Shown: piece after piece, positions 1 to 8,495 of the stretch | Position numbering within the stretch: the first letter of the stretch is position 1 | Layout of the letters: each line of letters opens with the position of its first letter | NCBI RefSeq assembly: GCF_001619615.1 | Contig: NZ_LQQP01000077.1 | Span: 62,001 to 126,000, forward strand | Source of the DNA: Microbacterium sp. T32 | GTDB taxonomy: Bacteria > Actinomycetota > Actinomycetes > Actinomycetales > Microbacteriaceae | Reading direction: 5' to 3' | DNA: 64,000 bases | Position numbers and translations under genes: made by a program | The notes under the pieces: model-generated | What the model was told of the DNA's origin: nothing | Databases searched by the model: none | The model's input: only the letters and a program-made list of their open reading frames with translations

Positions 1-1374
1 GTGACCACGCCACCCCTCTCGGCCGAGCAGCAGGCGCTGTTCCGGCTCATCGAGGACACGCGCGAGCACGTGTTCGTCACCGGCCGCGCGGGCACGGGCA
101 AGTCGACGCTGCTGCAGCACTTGGCGTGGAACACGAAGAAGCAGATCGCCGTGTGCGCCCCCACGGGCGTCGCCGCGCTCAACGTCGAGGGGCAGACGAT
201 CCACTCGCTGTTCCGGCTGCCGATCGGGCTCATCGCGAACGGCGAGATCGACCAGAACGACGCGACCCGCAAGCTCCTCAACGCGATCGACACGCTCGTC
301 ATCGACGAGATCTCGATGGTGAACGCCGACCTGATGGATGCCATCGACCGCTCGCTCCGCCAGGCCCGCGGCCGCCGCGCCGAGCCGTTCGGCGGCACCC
401 AGATCGTCATGTTCGGCGACCCGTACCAGCTCGCCCCGGTGCCCCCGCGCGGCGATGAGGCACGCTACATCCGCGACCACTACCGCTCGTTCTGGTTCTT
501 CGACGCGAAGGTGTGGTCGGGCGAGACATCGGGCGACGGCCTCATCGACATCGGCCGACACGGGGCGGACCTGCACGTCAATGAGCTCGTCGAGATCCAC
601 CGGCAGTCGGACCCCGGCTTCAAGACGCTGCTCAACGCCGTGCGGTACGGGCGCGTCACGGCCGAGATGGCCGGGATCCTCAACACCGCCGGCGCTCGCA
701 CCCCACCGCATCCGGCCGACGGCGAGCACCCGATCATCACGCTCGCGACGCGGAACGACCGCGTGAACGAGATCAATCGCCGACACCTCGACGAACTGGT
801 CGGCCGCACGCAGACCGCGAATGCCGAGATCTCGGGTGACTTCGGCCGCGGCGAGGCGAACTACCCCGCCGAGCTCGCGCTGACGCTCAAGATCGGCGCG
901 CAGGTGATGTTCCTCCGCAACGACTCCGCCCAGTTCGGCGAGGGTCCGCGGTGGGTCAACGGCACGATCGGCACCGTCACCCGCATCGCGGGCGACAGCG
1001 TGCGCGTCGAGGTCGACGGCACCGAGCATGACGTCGAGCCGGCCGTGTGGGAGCGCTATCGCTACGCCTATGACCCCGGCACGAAGAACCTCTCGCGGGA
1101 GATCGTCGCCGAGTTCACCCAGTTCCCGTTGCGCCTGGCGTGGGCCGTGACGATCCACAAGTCGCAGGGCAAGACGTACGACCGCGCGGTCGTCGACCTC
1201 GGCGCCGGAGCCTTCGCGCCGGGCCAGACCTACGTCGCGCTGAGCCGGCTGACCTCGCTCGACGGTCTGTATCTCTCGCGGCCGCTGCGCCCCAGCGACA
1301 TCCGCGTCGACGAGGACGTCCGGCGCTTCATGAAGCAGGCGTGGCTCGGTCGGCAGCAGGCCGCGCAGGCCTGA
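1..1374 (+). CDS. PIF1/RecD-like ATP-dependent DNA helicase
   Basis: A 457-residue superfamily 1 helicase. The Walker A loop GRAGTGKST lies near residues 28-36 and Walker B LVIDEISMVN near 99-108. The C-terminal UvrD-like motifs VTIHKSQGKTYDRA and YVALSRLTSLDGLYLSRPL form the last third. These are the signatures of PIF1-type enzymes that translocate 5'-3' on single-stranded DNA and resolve forks or G-quadruplexes. The GTG at base 1 is followed by a normal N-terminus (helicase motif begins at about residue 10), so the gene is probably complete even though the window opens on its start codon. The convergent heme oxygenase follows 9 nt later. The substrate is not predictable from sequence. Confidence 0.85.
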   Translation: MTTPPLSAEQQALFRLIEDTREHVFVTGRAGTGKSTLLQHLAWNTKKQIAVCAPTGVAALNVEGQTIHSLFRLPIGLIANGEIDQNDATRKLLNAIDTLVIDEISMVNADLMDAIDRSLRQARGRRAEPFGGTQIVMFGDPYQLAPVPPRGDEARYIRDHYRSFWFFDAKVWSGETSGDGLIDIGRHGADLHVNELVEIHRQSDPGFKTLLNAVRYGRVTAEMAGILNTAGARTPPHPADGEHPIITLATRNDRVNEINRRHLDELVGRTQTANAEISGDFGRGEANYPAELALTLKIGAQVMFLRNDSAQFGEGPRWVNGTIGTVTRIAGDSVRVEVDGTEHDVEPAVWERYRYAYDPGTKNLSREIVAEFTQFPLRLAWAVTIHKSQGKTYDRAVVDLGAGAFAPGQTYVALSRLTSLDGLYLSRPLRPSDIRVDEDVRRFMKQAWLGRQQAAQA

Positions 1375-1383
1375 GGCGCGTGC

Positions 1384-2037
1384 TCAGGCGACCCGTGCCG
1401 CCTTCGCGCGGGCCAGGTCGGCGCAGAGCTCGGTGGTGAACCGGTAGGCGACGAGCACTTCGTCGATGACACGGGCCTTCTCGTCGTCGTCCCAGGGCGC
1501 GGCATCCAGCTGTTCCCGGTAGACGCGCTTGAACGCCGACGGATCGGCGATGTCCGTGAAGAGGTAGAGGCCGATGCCGTTCGTCTCGAACCCGAACCGG
1601 CGCTGCAGCACCCGGCCGATCGACGGGCCGCCCGAGAGATCGCCGAGATAGCGCGTGTAGTGGTGCGCGACGAACCCGCCCGGCCACTGGGATGCCAAGT
1701 GGCGGATGCGCGACACGTACGCCTGGGTCGTGGGGAGCGGGGCGATCCGCTCGCGCCACTCGGGGCCGATGAGGAACTCGAGGTCGGCCGCGATCGCGGG
1801 CAGTCGCGTGAGCTTGTCGCTGAGGAACACCGACACCACGGGGTGGTCGCGCAGGAGAGCGGTGCCGGCCTCCAGGGCCTCGTAGATGAACCAGTGCTGC
1901 ACCACGTGCGCGATGTAATCGTCGCGCGTGCCGGTGCCCGTGATGAGGTCGACCATGAAGTCGGTGCATTCGGACGGCGCGTGGGCCGCGCTCGACCGCT
2001 CCCGCAGGGCGGCGGAGAACGAAGCGACGGCGTTCAT
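1384..2037 (-). CDS. hmuO: Biliverdin-producing heme oxygenase
   Basis: A 217-residue cytoplasmic all-alpha protein of normal heme oxygenase length. His19 in SSAAH is placed as the proximal heme ligand, and GDLSGG at residues 132-137 is the glycine-rich distal helix. The family cleaves heme with O2 and reductant to biliverdin, CO and iron, here most likely to recover iron from host or environmental heme. The promoter carries a DtxR/IdeR iron box 21-36 nt upstream of the ATG, so expression under iron limitation is expected. It is transcribed divergently from the serine-hydrolase-like lipoprotein at 2221. No heme importer is visible in the window. Confidence 0.9.
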   Translation of the reverse strand: MNAVASFSAALRERSSAAHAPSECTDFMVDLITGTGTRDDYIAHVVQHWFIYEALEAGTALLRDHPVVSVFLSDKLTRLPAIAADLEFLIGPEWRERIAPLPTTQAYVSRIRHLASQWPGGFVAHHYTRYLGDLSGGPSIGRVLQRRFGFETNGIGLYLFTDIADPSAFKRVYREQLDAAPWDDDEKARVIDEVLVAYRFTTELCADLARAKAARVA

Positions 2038-2057
2038 GCGGACATCATACGCAACGG

Positions 2058-2073
2058 GTTAGGCAAACCTAAG
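2058..2073 (-). promoter_or_regulatory. DtxR/IdeR iron box
   Basis: GTTAGGCAAACCTAAG closely matches the core of the actinobacterial iron-box consensus (TTAGGTTAGGCTAACCTAA), with one mismatch in the central CTAA. It lies just upstream of the heme oxygenase ATG at 2037. A metal-loaded DtxR/IdeR repressor would be expected to shut the gene off when iron is plentiful. Seen as sequence; regulation is inferred. Confidence 0.8.
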
Positions 2074-2220
2074 TCTCATGACGCATCTCGCGAGGCCGAT
2101 CCCCGGTCAACCGTGATGCAGACGTGACTCCGCCGGGATGGAAGCGGACGCGCCGATTGTTCAGCGTGTGTTTGAATTCTTCGAGCGCTGCTTCGTCGCG
2201 CGCGGAATCGTGGGGTGGAC

Positions 2221-3489
2221 ATGCGGGCTTGGCGCCGATCTGCGGCCGTGGTGGTCGCGGGAGCCAGCATCATCGCCCTCACCCTGTCCGGGTGCACGCC
2301 CGAGTCGACGGCATCCATCAAGGTTCCCGAGCAGGTGCAGGCGGAGCTTCCGGGCGACACCGCCACCCAGTTGCAGGATGCCGTGACCTCGGCGATGGCG
2401 ATCACCGGTTCGACCGGCGCGATCGCGGGCGTGTGGGCGCCGTGGAGCGGCACGTGGGTCGCGGGCCTCGGCACGCAGGGGCCGGGCGGCGCGGAGGTCA
2501 CCGCCGACATGGGCTTCCGGGCGGCGGACGTGACGCGCTCGATGACGTGCGATGTCGTCTACGAACTCGCGGCCGACAAGACGTGGTCGCTGGACGACCC
2601 CATCACGAAGTGGGTCAGCGGTCTGCCCGGCTTCGACGACATCACGCTGCGCCAACTCTGCGACGGGACCTCCGGTCTGGGCGCGTACGGCGACATCCTC
2701 CAGGGCCAGGTGCTGAGCAACCCCGACCGCGCGTGGAACGACCGCGAGCTCATGGCGTACGGCATCGCCAGCCCGCGCCGCAACGCCCCGGGTGCGGCCT
2801 ACGCCGGGTCCGACACGAACTACCTGGTCGCCGGCCTGGCCGTCGAGCGCGCGACGGGCGAGACCCTGTCCGACGTCCTCGCGCAGCGCGTGGCCGGACC
2901 GCTCGGCTTGAGCGGGACGTCGCTGCCCGGCCCCACCGCCGCGGCGCCCTCGGCCAATGCCCTCAACGGGTACTGGTCGCAGAAGAACGGCGACGCCTGG
3001 AACTGCACCGATCCGGGCGACTACACGGTGACGTCGGCAAGCTTCGGGGCCGGCGCATCCGGTGCCGTCACCGACATCGCCGATCTCGGTCGGTACGCGC
3101 AGGCTCTGGCGACGGGCGCGCTGCTGCCCGACGGCAACGACCGCTTCGCGAACCCCGTGCCCGTGAGTGCGGACGCCCCGACCTGGTTCACGGCAGCGGG
3201 CGGCGCCTACCAGGCCGGATCGCTCATCGGCCAGTTCGGCTCCGCGCCCGGCTACATCGTCGGCGCGTTCGCCGACCCGTCCACCGGCATGTCGGTCGCC
3301 GTCGTCCTCAACAACTCCGGCGCGAACGAGATGGCGGGCGCGTGGCTCGCCTGGGAGCTGGCCGCGATCGCGTCCAAGGCGCCCGCCGCGAACGGACGCA
3401 CCACCCCCGAGGCCGGTCTGCCGTGGACTGCGCAGCAGATGCGCGACAACCTCAACACGATCGCCATCTGCCCGCCCGCCGCCCAGTGA
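2221..3489 (+). CDS. Class C beta-lactamase/PBP-fold lipoprotein lacking the catalytic residues
   Basis: A 422-residue protein with a lipoprotein signal (LTLSGC, Cys25) and the overall layout of a serine hydrolase of the beta-lactamase class C/DD-peptidase family. The landmarks are degenerate: the usual FRxGSxTK (Ser-x-x-Lys) reads FRAADVTRS (D103-V-T-R106), the HTSGL turn reads GTSGL, and Tyr-Ser-Asn reads GSD in YAGSDTNY. The nucleophilic Ser and general-base Lys are therefore absent, and the protein is probably a non-catalytic binding lipoprotein on the outer membrane face. ATG 2221 was chosen; an in-frame GTG at 2215 is an alternative. An EamA transporter starts 31 nt downstream and may be co-transcribed. 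Confidence 0.75.
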   Translation: MRAWRRSAAVVVAGASIIALTLSGCTPESTASIKVPEQVQAELPGDTATQLQDAVTSAMAITGSTGAIAGVWAPWSGTWVAGLGTQGPGGAEVTADMGFRAADVTRSMTCDVVYELAADKTWSLDDPITKWVSGLPGFDDITLRQLCDGTSGLGAYGDILQGQVLSNPDRAWNDRELMAYGIASPRRNAPGAAYAGSDTNYLVAGLAVERATGETLSDVLAQRVAGPLGLSGTSLPGPTAAAPSANALNGYWSQKNGDAWNCTDPGDYTVTSASFGAGASGAVTDIADLGRYAQALATGALLPDGNDRFANPVPVSADAPTWFTAAGGAYQAGSLIGQFGSAPGYIVGAFADPSTGMSVAVVLNNSGANEMAGAWLAWELAAIASKAPAANGRTTPEAGLPWTAQQMRDNLNTIAICPPAAQ

Positions 3490-3520
3490 TTCCGCGCGTG
3501 ACCCGTCGCGCGGTCGCGCC

Positions 3521-4390
3521 GTGACCGCGCGCGCCGGTCGCGGGACCGCCGCGGCCCTGGTGCTGGTCGGACTCGCGTGCCAGGAGGTCGGCGCCTCGTT
3601 CGCCGTCCTTCTCTTCCCGCGAACCGGGCCGCTGGGCATCGTGATGCTGCGCCTGGTCTTCTCGGCGCTGCTCCTCCTCGCGATCGCGCGACCCCGACTG
3701 CGCGGGCACAGCGCGGGCGCGTGGCGCTCGGTCGTGTGGTTCGGCGTGGTGCTGGCATCCATGAACGGGCTGTTCTACCTGGCGCTGAACCGCCTGCCGC
3801 TCGGCGTCACCGTGACGATCGAGGTGCTCGGGCCGCTGACGCTCTCGATCCTCACCGCGACGGGGATCGCGCGGTGGCTGTGGGCCGGTCTCGCGCTCGC
3901 GGGCGTGGTCGCACTCGGCGCCGGCGGATGGGATCGGCTCGACGCGCTCGGGGTCGTCTTCGCGCTCGGCGCCGCGGCGAGCTGGGCGCTGTACATCCTC
4001 GCGTCCGCGCGTGTCGGACGGGAGTTCCCGCGGCTCGACGGCCTTGCGCTCGCGATGAGCGTCGGGGCCGTGATCGCGCTGCCGTTCGGCATCGCGCAGG
4101 CGCAGGGTGCGCTGCTGCGGCCCGACGTCCTCGCGCTCGGTGCCGCGGTGGCCGTGCTGTCGTCGACGATCCCGTACGCCCTCGAGCTCATCGCGCTGCG
4201 CCGCCTACCCGCGTCGGCGTTCGCGATCATGATGAGCCTCGGCCCGGCGACCGCGTCGCTCGCCGGGTTCCTGCTGCTCGGACAGCACCTCTCGTGGCTC
4301 GAGATCGCGGGCATCGGCCTCGTGATCGCGGCGAGCATCGGTGCGGTGACCGCGGCCGGGCGGCGACCGGTGAGCGAACCGATCGTCTGA
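3521..4390 (+). CDS. EamA/DMT-family transporter (RhtA-like exporter)
   Basis: A 289-residue integral membrane protein with about ten hydrophobic helices arranged as two EamA halves, typical of the drug/metabolite transporter superfamily. The GAAASWALYILASARVG segment in the second half resembles the threonine/homoserine exporter RhtA group. It likely exports amino acids or small metabolites; the substrate is not determinable. Start is GTG 3521, since no closer in-frame start fits the first helix. It sits 31 nt after the lipoprotein gene on the same strand. Confidence 0.75.
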   Translation: MTARAGRGTAAALVLVGLACQEVGASFAVLLFPRTGPLGIVMLRLVFSALLLLAIARPRLRGHSAGAWRSVVWFGVVLASMNGLFYLALNRLPLGVTVTIEVLGPLTLSILTATGIARWLWAGLALAGVVALGAGGWDRLDALGVVFALGAAASWALYILASARVGREFPRLDGLALAMSVGAVIALPFGIAQAQGALLRPDVLALGAAVAVLSSTIPYALELIALRRLPASAFAIMMSLGPATASLAGFLLLGQHLSWLEIAGIGLVIAASIGAVTAAGRRPVSEPIV

Positions 4391-4462
4391 CACGGGATGC
4401 CACCTCCCGGCGCCCCGCGCCAGCGGCATCCCATGTCCATCTTCGAGGGGTAGAACGGACGC

Positions 4463-5461
4463 ATGCCCATCATCGACAGCGCCGTGTACGTGGACGGTCA
4501 CCGGATCGAGAACCCGTCCAGCCTCGACCAAACGTTCGAGTACATGGAGGCCCACGGCGGCATGGCCTGGATCGGACTCCTTCGGCCGTCGCCCGAGGAA
4601 CTCGAACGCGTCGCGAAGGAGTTCTCGCTGCACCCGCTCGCCGTCGAGGACGCGCTCACCGGACACCAGCGGTCCAAGCTCGAGCGCTACGGAGGCAATC
4701 TCTTCGCCGTGCTGCGGCCCGCGCGCTACATCGACGAGACCGAGACCGTCGAGTTCGGTGAACTGCACGTCTTCGTGGGTGCCGACTACATCGTGACCGT
4801 TCGTCAGGCGGACGTGCCGGACCTGTCCCAGGTGCGGCGGCGTCTCGAGGGGCAGCCCGACCTGCTCGCCCGGGGGCCGGAGGCGGTGCTGTATGCGATC
4901 CTCGACGAGGTCGTCGACCAGTACGATCCCGTGGCCGCCGGTCTCCACAACGACGTCGACGAGATCGAAGACGCCCTCTTCGGCACCGGCGACGCCGAGC
5001 TGACGCAGCGCATCTACGAACTCGCGCGCGAGGTCATCCACTTCCAGCGTGCGACCGAACCGCTGCGCGACATGCTGCAGGCGCTCCTGCGGGGCGCCGA
5101 GAAGTACGGGGTGGATCTCGAGCTGCAGCGGTCGCTTCGCGACGTGCTCGACCACGTGCTGCGGCAGTGCGACAAGCTCGGGTCCCTCCGCGCGATCCTC
5201 GACAACGCGTTGACCGTGAACGCGACCCTCGTCACGCACCGGCAGACCGAGACCTCGCTCGAGCAGAACGAGCAGGTGAAGAAGATCTCCGGATGGGCGG
5301 CGATCCTGTTCGGGCCGTCGCTGATCGGCGCGATCTACGGCATGAACTTCAAGTACATGCCGGAGTTGAACTGGACGTTCGGGTACCCGATGGCGCTCGT
5401 GCTGATGGCCGCGACGTCATTCGGGCTCTGGATCACGTTCAAGCGCAAGCACTGGCTGTGA
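4463..5461 (+). CDS. corA: CorA-family magnesium/cobalt channel
   Basis: A 332-residue protein with a long acidic cytoplasmic alpha/beta domain and coiled stalk helices. Two C-terminal transmembrane helices follow. The family signature YGMNF lies at the end of the first helix (near residue 293), followed by the periplasmic loop KYMPELNW. CorA forms a pentameric Mg2+/Co2+ uptake channel. ATG 4463 is preceded by AGGGGTAG. It stands alone between the EamA transporter and the amino-acid permease, on the same strand. Confidence 0.9.
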   Translation: MPIIDSAVYVDGHRIENPSSLDQTFEYMEAHGGMAWIGLLRPSPEELERVAKEFSLHPLAVEDALTGHQRSKLERYGGNLFAVLRPARYIDETETVEFGELHVFVGADYIVTVRQADVPDLSQVRRRLEGQPDLLARGPEAVLYAILDEVVDQYDPVAAGLHNDVDEIEDALFGTGDAELTQRIYELAREVIHFQRATEPLRDMLQALLRGAEKYGVDLELQRSLRDVLDHVLRQCDKLGSLRAILDNALTVNATLVTHRQTETSLEQNEQVKKISGWAAILFGPSLIGAIYGMNFKYMPELNWTFGYPMALVLMAATSFGLWITFKRKHWL

Positions 5462-5527
5462 GGCGCGGGAGGCCGGCTTTTCGGCGCGCTTCACGGGCGC
5501 GGGAGCGGGGATGCCAATGATGGAGGG

Positions 5528-7060
5528 GTGACTGACACCACTCCTTCGGGCTCCGGTTCGGGCTCCGTCTCCGGCGATGGCGCCGGCGCCGGGACTCCCG
5601 CCGAGCCGATCACGACCGCGTCCGTGCACCTCGAGGACGAGGGGTACCACAAGCGATTGAGTTCGCGGCAGGTCCAGATGATCGCGATCGGCGGTGCCAT
5701 CGGCACCGGCCTCTTCCTCGGGGCGGGCGGCCGTCTCGCGCAGGCGGGCCCGGCGATCGTGCTGTCGTACGCGGTGTGCGGCCTGTTCGCGTTCTTCATC
5801 CTGCGGGCGCTCGGCGAGCTGGTGCTGCACCGGCCGACCTCGGGCTCGTTCGTCTCGTACGCGCGCGAGTTCTTCGGGGAGAAGGCGGCGTTCGTCTCGG
5901 GCTGGTTCTACTGGATCAACTGGGCGACGACGACGATGGTCGACATCACCGCGGCCGCGCTGTACATGAACTTCTTCGGCAAGTACGTGCCGTGGATCGG
6001 CGCCGTCCCGCAGTGGGTGTGGGCGCTCGCCGCTCTCGTCACGGTGCTCGCGGTGAACCTCGTGTCCGTGAAGGTCTTCGGGGAGCTGGAGTTCTGGTTC
6101 GCGCTCATCAAGGTCACGGCGCTCGTGGCGTTCCTGCTCGTGGGCATCTACTTCGTGATCTTCGGCACGCCCACCGGGGCACCCGTCGGGTTCTCGCTCA
6201 TCGCCGACAACGGCGGCTTCTTCCCCAACGGCATCCTGCCCGCGATCATCCTCATGCAGGGTGTGGTGTTCGCGTACGCCTCGATCGAGCTGATCGGCAC
6301 GGCCGCCGGTGAGACGAAGAACCCCGAGAAGGTGATGCCGCGCGCGATCAACTCGGTCATCATCCGCGTCGCGGTGTTCTACGTCGGGTCGGTGCTGCTG
6401 CTGTCGCTGCTGCTGCCGTTCACCGCGTACTCCAAGGACGAGAGCCCGTTCGTCACGTTCTTCGCGTCGATCGGGGTGCCCGGTGTCGACGTCATCATGA
6501 ACCTCGTCGTGCTCACGGCGGCGCTGTCGTCGCTGAACGCGGGCCTGTACTCCACCGGCCGGATCCTCCGCGCGATGGCCGTCGCCGGGTCGGCGCCGAA
6601 GTTCGCGGCGCGCATGAACAAGGCGGGCGTGCCGTACGGCGGCATCGCGATCACGGCGTTCGTCGCGCTGTTCGGCGTCGTCATCAACTTCGTGGCGCCC
6701 AGCGACGCGTTCGAGACGGTGCTGAACGTCGCGGCCGTCGGCATCCTGGTGACCTGGGCGACGATCATGCTGTGCCAGATGCGCCTGAAGAAGCTCGCCG
6801 ACCGCGGAGAGCTGGTGCGGCCGTCGTTCCGCCTCTTCTGGGCGCCGTACACCGGGTACCTGACGCTGGCGTTCCTGCTCGTGGTGCTCGTGCTCGTGTT
6901 CGTCGACTCGCCCGCAACCGCGCTCGTGGCGCTGGTCGCGAGCGTCCTCATCGCGATCGGGTGGTTCGCGCGCCGCAAGCGCATCGCCGAACTCGCCGAG
7001 GAGCGCGACGGCTACACGGGCACGGTCCCGGTGGTCCCGTCCCCGTTCTCGAAGGAGTAG
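5528..7060 (+). CDS. Amino acid permease (APC superfamily, GABA permease/lysine-permease type)
   Basis: A 510-residue protein with a polar N-terminus and twelve hydrophobic helices. The AAT-family opening IAIGGAIGTGLFLGAG is near residues 53-68, and AYASIELIGTAAGETKNPEK is the conserved segment after helix 6. It would import an amino acid by proton symport; substrate unknown. GTG 5528 lies only 1 nt after GGAGGG, an unusually short Shine-Dalgarno spacing, and no better in-frame start is visible. The first copy of the 65-nt palindrome follows 14 nt after the stop and could act as its terminator. Confidence 0.85.
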   Translation: MTDTTPSGSGSGSVSGDGAGAGTPAEPITTASVHLEDEGYHKRLSSRQVQMIAIGGAIGTGLFLGAGGRLAQAGPAIVLSYAVCGLFAFFILRALGELVLHRPTSGSFVSYAREFFGEKAAFVSGWFYWINWATTTMVDITAAALYMNFFGKYVPWIGAVPQWVWALAALVTVLAVNLVSVKVFGELEFWFALIKVTALVAFLLVGIYFVIFGTPTGAPVGFSLIADNGGFFPNGILPAIILMQGVVFAYASIELIGTAAGETKNPEKVMPRAINSVIIRVAVFYVGSVLLLSLLLPFTAYSKDESPFVTFFASIGVPGVDVIMNLVVLTAALSSLNAGLYSTGRILRAMAVAGSAPKFAARMNKAGVPYGGIAITAFVALFGVVINFVAPSDAFETVLNVAAVGILVTWATIMLCQMRLKKLADRGELVRPSFRLFWAPYTGYLTLAFLLVVLVLVFVDSPATALVALVASVLIAIGWFARRKRIAELAEERDGYTGTVPVVPSPFSKE

Positions 7061-7074
7061 GCGCCGGTTCGGTT

Positions 7075-7139
7075 CGCGTGAGGGGTCAATATCTGTCGCC
7101 TCGGGTGCTCCCGAGCGACAGATATTGACCCCTCACGCG
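7075..7139. repeat. 65-nt palindromic intergenic repeat, copy 1
   Basis: The outer arms CGCGTGAGGGGTCAATAT and their reverse complement pair perfectly, and the inner arm CTGTCGC pairs with GCGACAG. An additional TCGGG/CCCGA stem sits in the middle. It lies between the ends of two convergent genes (permease and pobA), so it can serve as a bidirectional terminator. It is identical in length to copies at 8407, 50582 and 54227. Confidence 0.9.
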
Positions 7140-7141
7140 CC

Positions 7142-8317
7142 TTACAGCGGCCAGCCCGTGTACGCCTCCGCAAGGTACGCGCGTCCGTGCTCGGACTCCA
7201 CCACCGAGCGCAGCTCGCCGAGCTGACGGCGGCGGTCGAAGTCGGTGGCATCCGGAGTCACGTGCAGGAGGCTCGTCATCCACCACGAGAAGTGCTGCGC
7301 CTTCCAGATGCGGTGCAGCGCTCGCTCGGGGTACGTCTCGAGCGGGCGCGCGTCGCCCTCGGAGAGCAGCGCGTTCAGCGCGTCGGCGAGGAGGCGCACG
7401 TCGGCGACCGCGAGGTTCATGCCCTTCGCGCCGGTGGGCGGGACGGTGTGGGCCGCGTCCCCGACGAGCGCGACCCGGCCGCGGAGCAGTTCGTGGGCGA
7501 CGAAGCTGCGGAAGCGCAGGACGTCGCGCTGGAAGATCGGCCCCTCCTTCAGCGTCGTGCCGGGCACACGCTTCTGGAGCTCGTCCCACAGCTGCGCCTC
7601 GGAGTACGCCGCGGTGTCGGTTTCGGGGTCGCACTGGAAGTACATCCGCTGCACGGTCGCCGACCGCTGGCTGATCAGCGCGAAGCCGTCGGAGGAGTTG
7701 CTGTAGATCAACTCCTCCGAGCTCGGCGGCGCTTCGCACAGGATGCCGAACCACGCGAACGGGTACTCGCGGAAGTATCCGCCCGTGCTCGATCCCGTCA
7801 CCGCGGCGCGGGCGACGCTGCGCGACCCGTCGGATCCGACGACGAACTCGGCCTCGATCTCGAACGGCTGTCCCTCGGCGTCCCGGGCGATCACGCGGGG
7901 GCGGTCGGTCTCGGCATCCACGACGCTCTCCGCCGTGACGCCGAACCGCAGGTCCTGCCCGGCGGCGAGGCGCGCGGCGATGAGGTCCTTCAGCACCTCG
8001 TGCTGCGGGTACAGCCACACGGAACGGCCGACGAGCGACGGGAAGTCGATGCGGTGACCCTCGCCGGCGAAGCGCAGCTCGATGCCGTCGTGGCGGTGCC
8101 CGACGGTCCGGACACGCGACGCGTCGCCGAGCGTGTCGAGCAGTTCGACCGTGCCCTGCTCCAGGATGCCGGCGCGGATCGTGCTCTCGATCTCGTCGCG
8201 CGAGCGCTGATCGATGACGACGGACGGGATGCCGCTGGCATCGAGCAGGTGCGAGAGCAGCAGCCCCGCGGGGCCGGCGCCGACGATCGCGACACGGGTG
8301 CGGACGGTGGTGGTCAT
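7142..8317 (-). CDS. pobA: 4-hydroxybenzoate 3-monooxygenase
   Basis: A 391-residue flavoprotein, the size of classical PobA (about 394). The N-terminal FAD-binding GAGPAGLLLSHLL, the central DG motif around GSDGSRSVAR and the late GDAAHTVPPTGAKGMNLA motif are all present. It hydroxylates 4-hydroxybenzoate to protocatechuate using NAD(P)H and O2. The product is the substrate of PcaHG encoded 1 kb away on the other strand. ATG 8317 is preceded by GGAGACGCC. The promoter contains a CCC-N7-GGG element also found before pcaH, suggesting joint control by the neighbouring IclR regulator. Copies of the 65-nt palindrome flank the gene on both sides. Confidence 0.92.
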   Translation of the reverse strand: MTTTVRTRVAIVGAGPAGLLLSHLLDASGIPSVVIDQRSRDEIESTIRAGILEQGTVELLDTLGDASRVRTVGHRHDGIELRFAGEGHRIDFPSLVGRSVWLYPQHEVLKDLIAARLAAGQDLRFGVTAESVVDAETDRPRVIARDAEGQPFEIEAEFVVGSDGSRSVARAAVTGSSTGGYFREYPFAWFGILCEAPPSSEELIYSNSSDGFALISQRSATVQRMYFQCDPETDTAAYSEAQLWDELQKRVPGTTLKEGPIFQRDVLRFRSFVAHELLRGRVALVGDAAHTVPPTGAKGMNLAVADVRLLADALNALLSEGDARPLETYPERALHRIWKAQHFSWWMTSLLHVTPDATDFDRRRQLGELRSVVESEHGRAYLAEAYTGWPL

Positions 8318-8381
8318 GGCGTCTCCTTCGACGGGTACCCGCCCGATGCTCGCCCGCATGCCGCCGCGCCGCTGCCGGATT

Positions 8382-8394
8382 CCCAATGAACGGG
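8382..8394. promoter_or_regulatory. Candidate IclR operator before pobA
   Basis: CCCAATGAACGGG has CCC and GGG arms seven bases apart, 65 nt upstream of the pobA start. It matches the element before pcaH (CCCATTCAGCGGG) at 10 of 13 positions. A shared binding site for the IclR protein encoded between them is inferred. Confidence 0.45.
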
Positions 8395-8406
8395 CAGCCG
8401 TCCTCT

Positions 8407-8471
8407 CGCGTGAGGGGTCAAGATCTGTCGCTTCGGCGCTCCGCAGGCGACAGATATTGACCCCTCACGCG
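8407..8471. repeat. 65-nt palindromic intergenic repeat, copy 2
   Basis: Same 65-nt architecture as copy 1 with arms CGCGTGAGGGGTCAAGAT and its near-complement; one arm position is mismatched (AAGATCTG against CAGATATT). It lies between the pobA promoter and the end of the IclR regulator gene, which run in the same direction. Confidence 0.9.
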
Positions 8472-8495
8472 CGGGGGAGAGGGGGGCGCGGGGGG

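Noticed and set aside
2161-3762. 533-codon open frame on the minus strand opposite the lipoprotein and EamA genes
   Set aside because: It is an antisense shadow: Arg/Gly/Ala-rich, no domain, and the plus-strand genes have clear motifs and normal codon pattern.
7075-8471. CRISPR-like reading of the repeated palindromes
   Set aside because: Copies are dispersed, not arrayed with regular spacers, and no cas gene is present.
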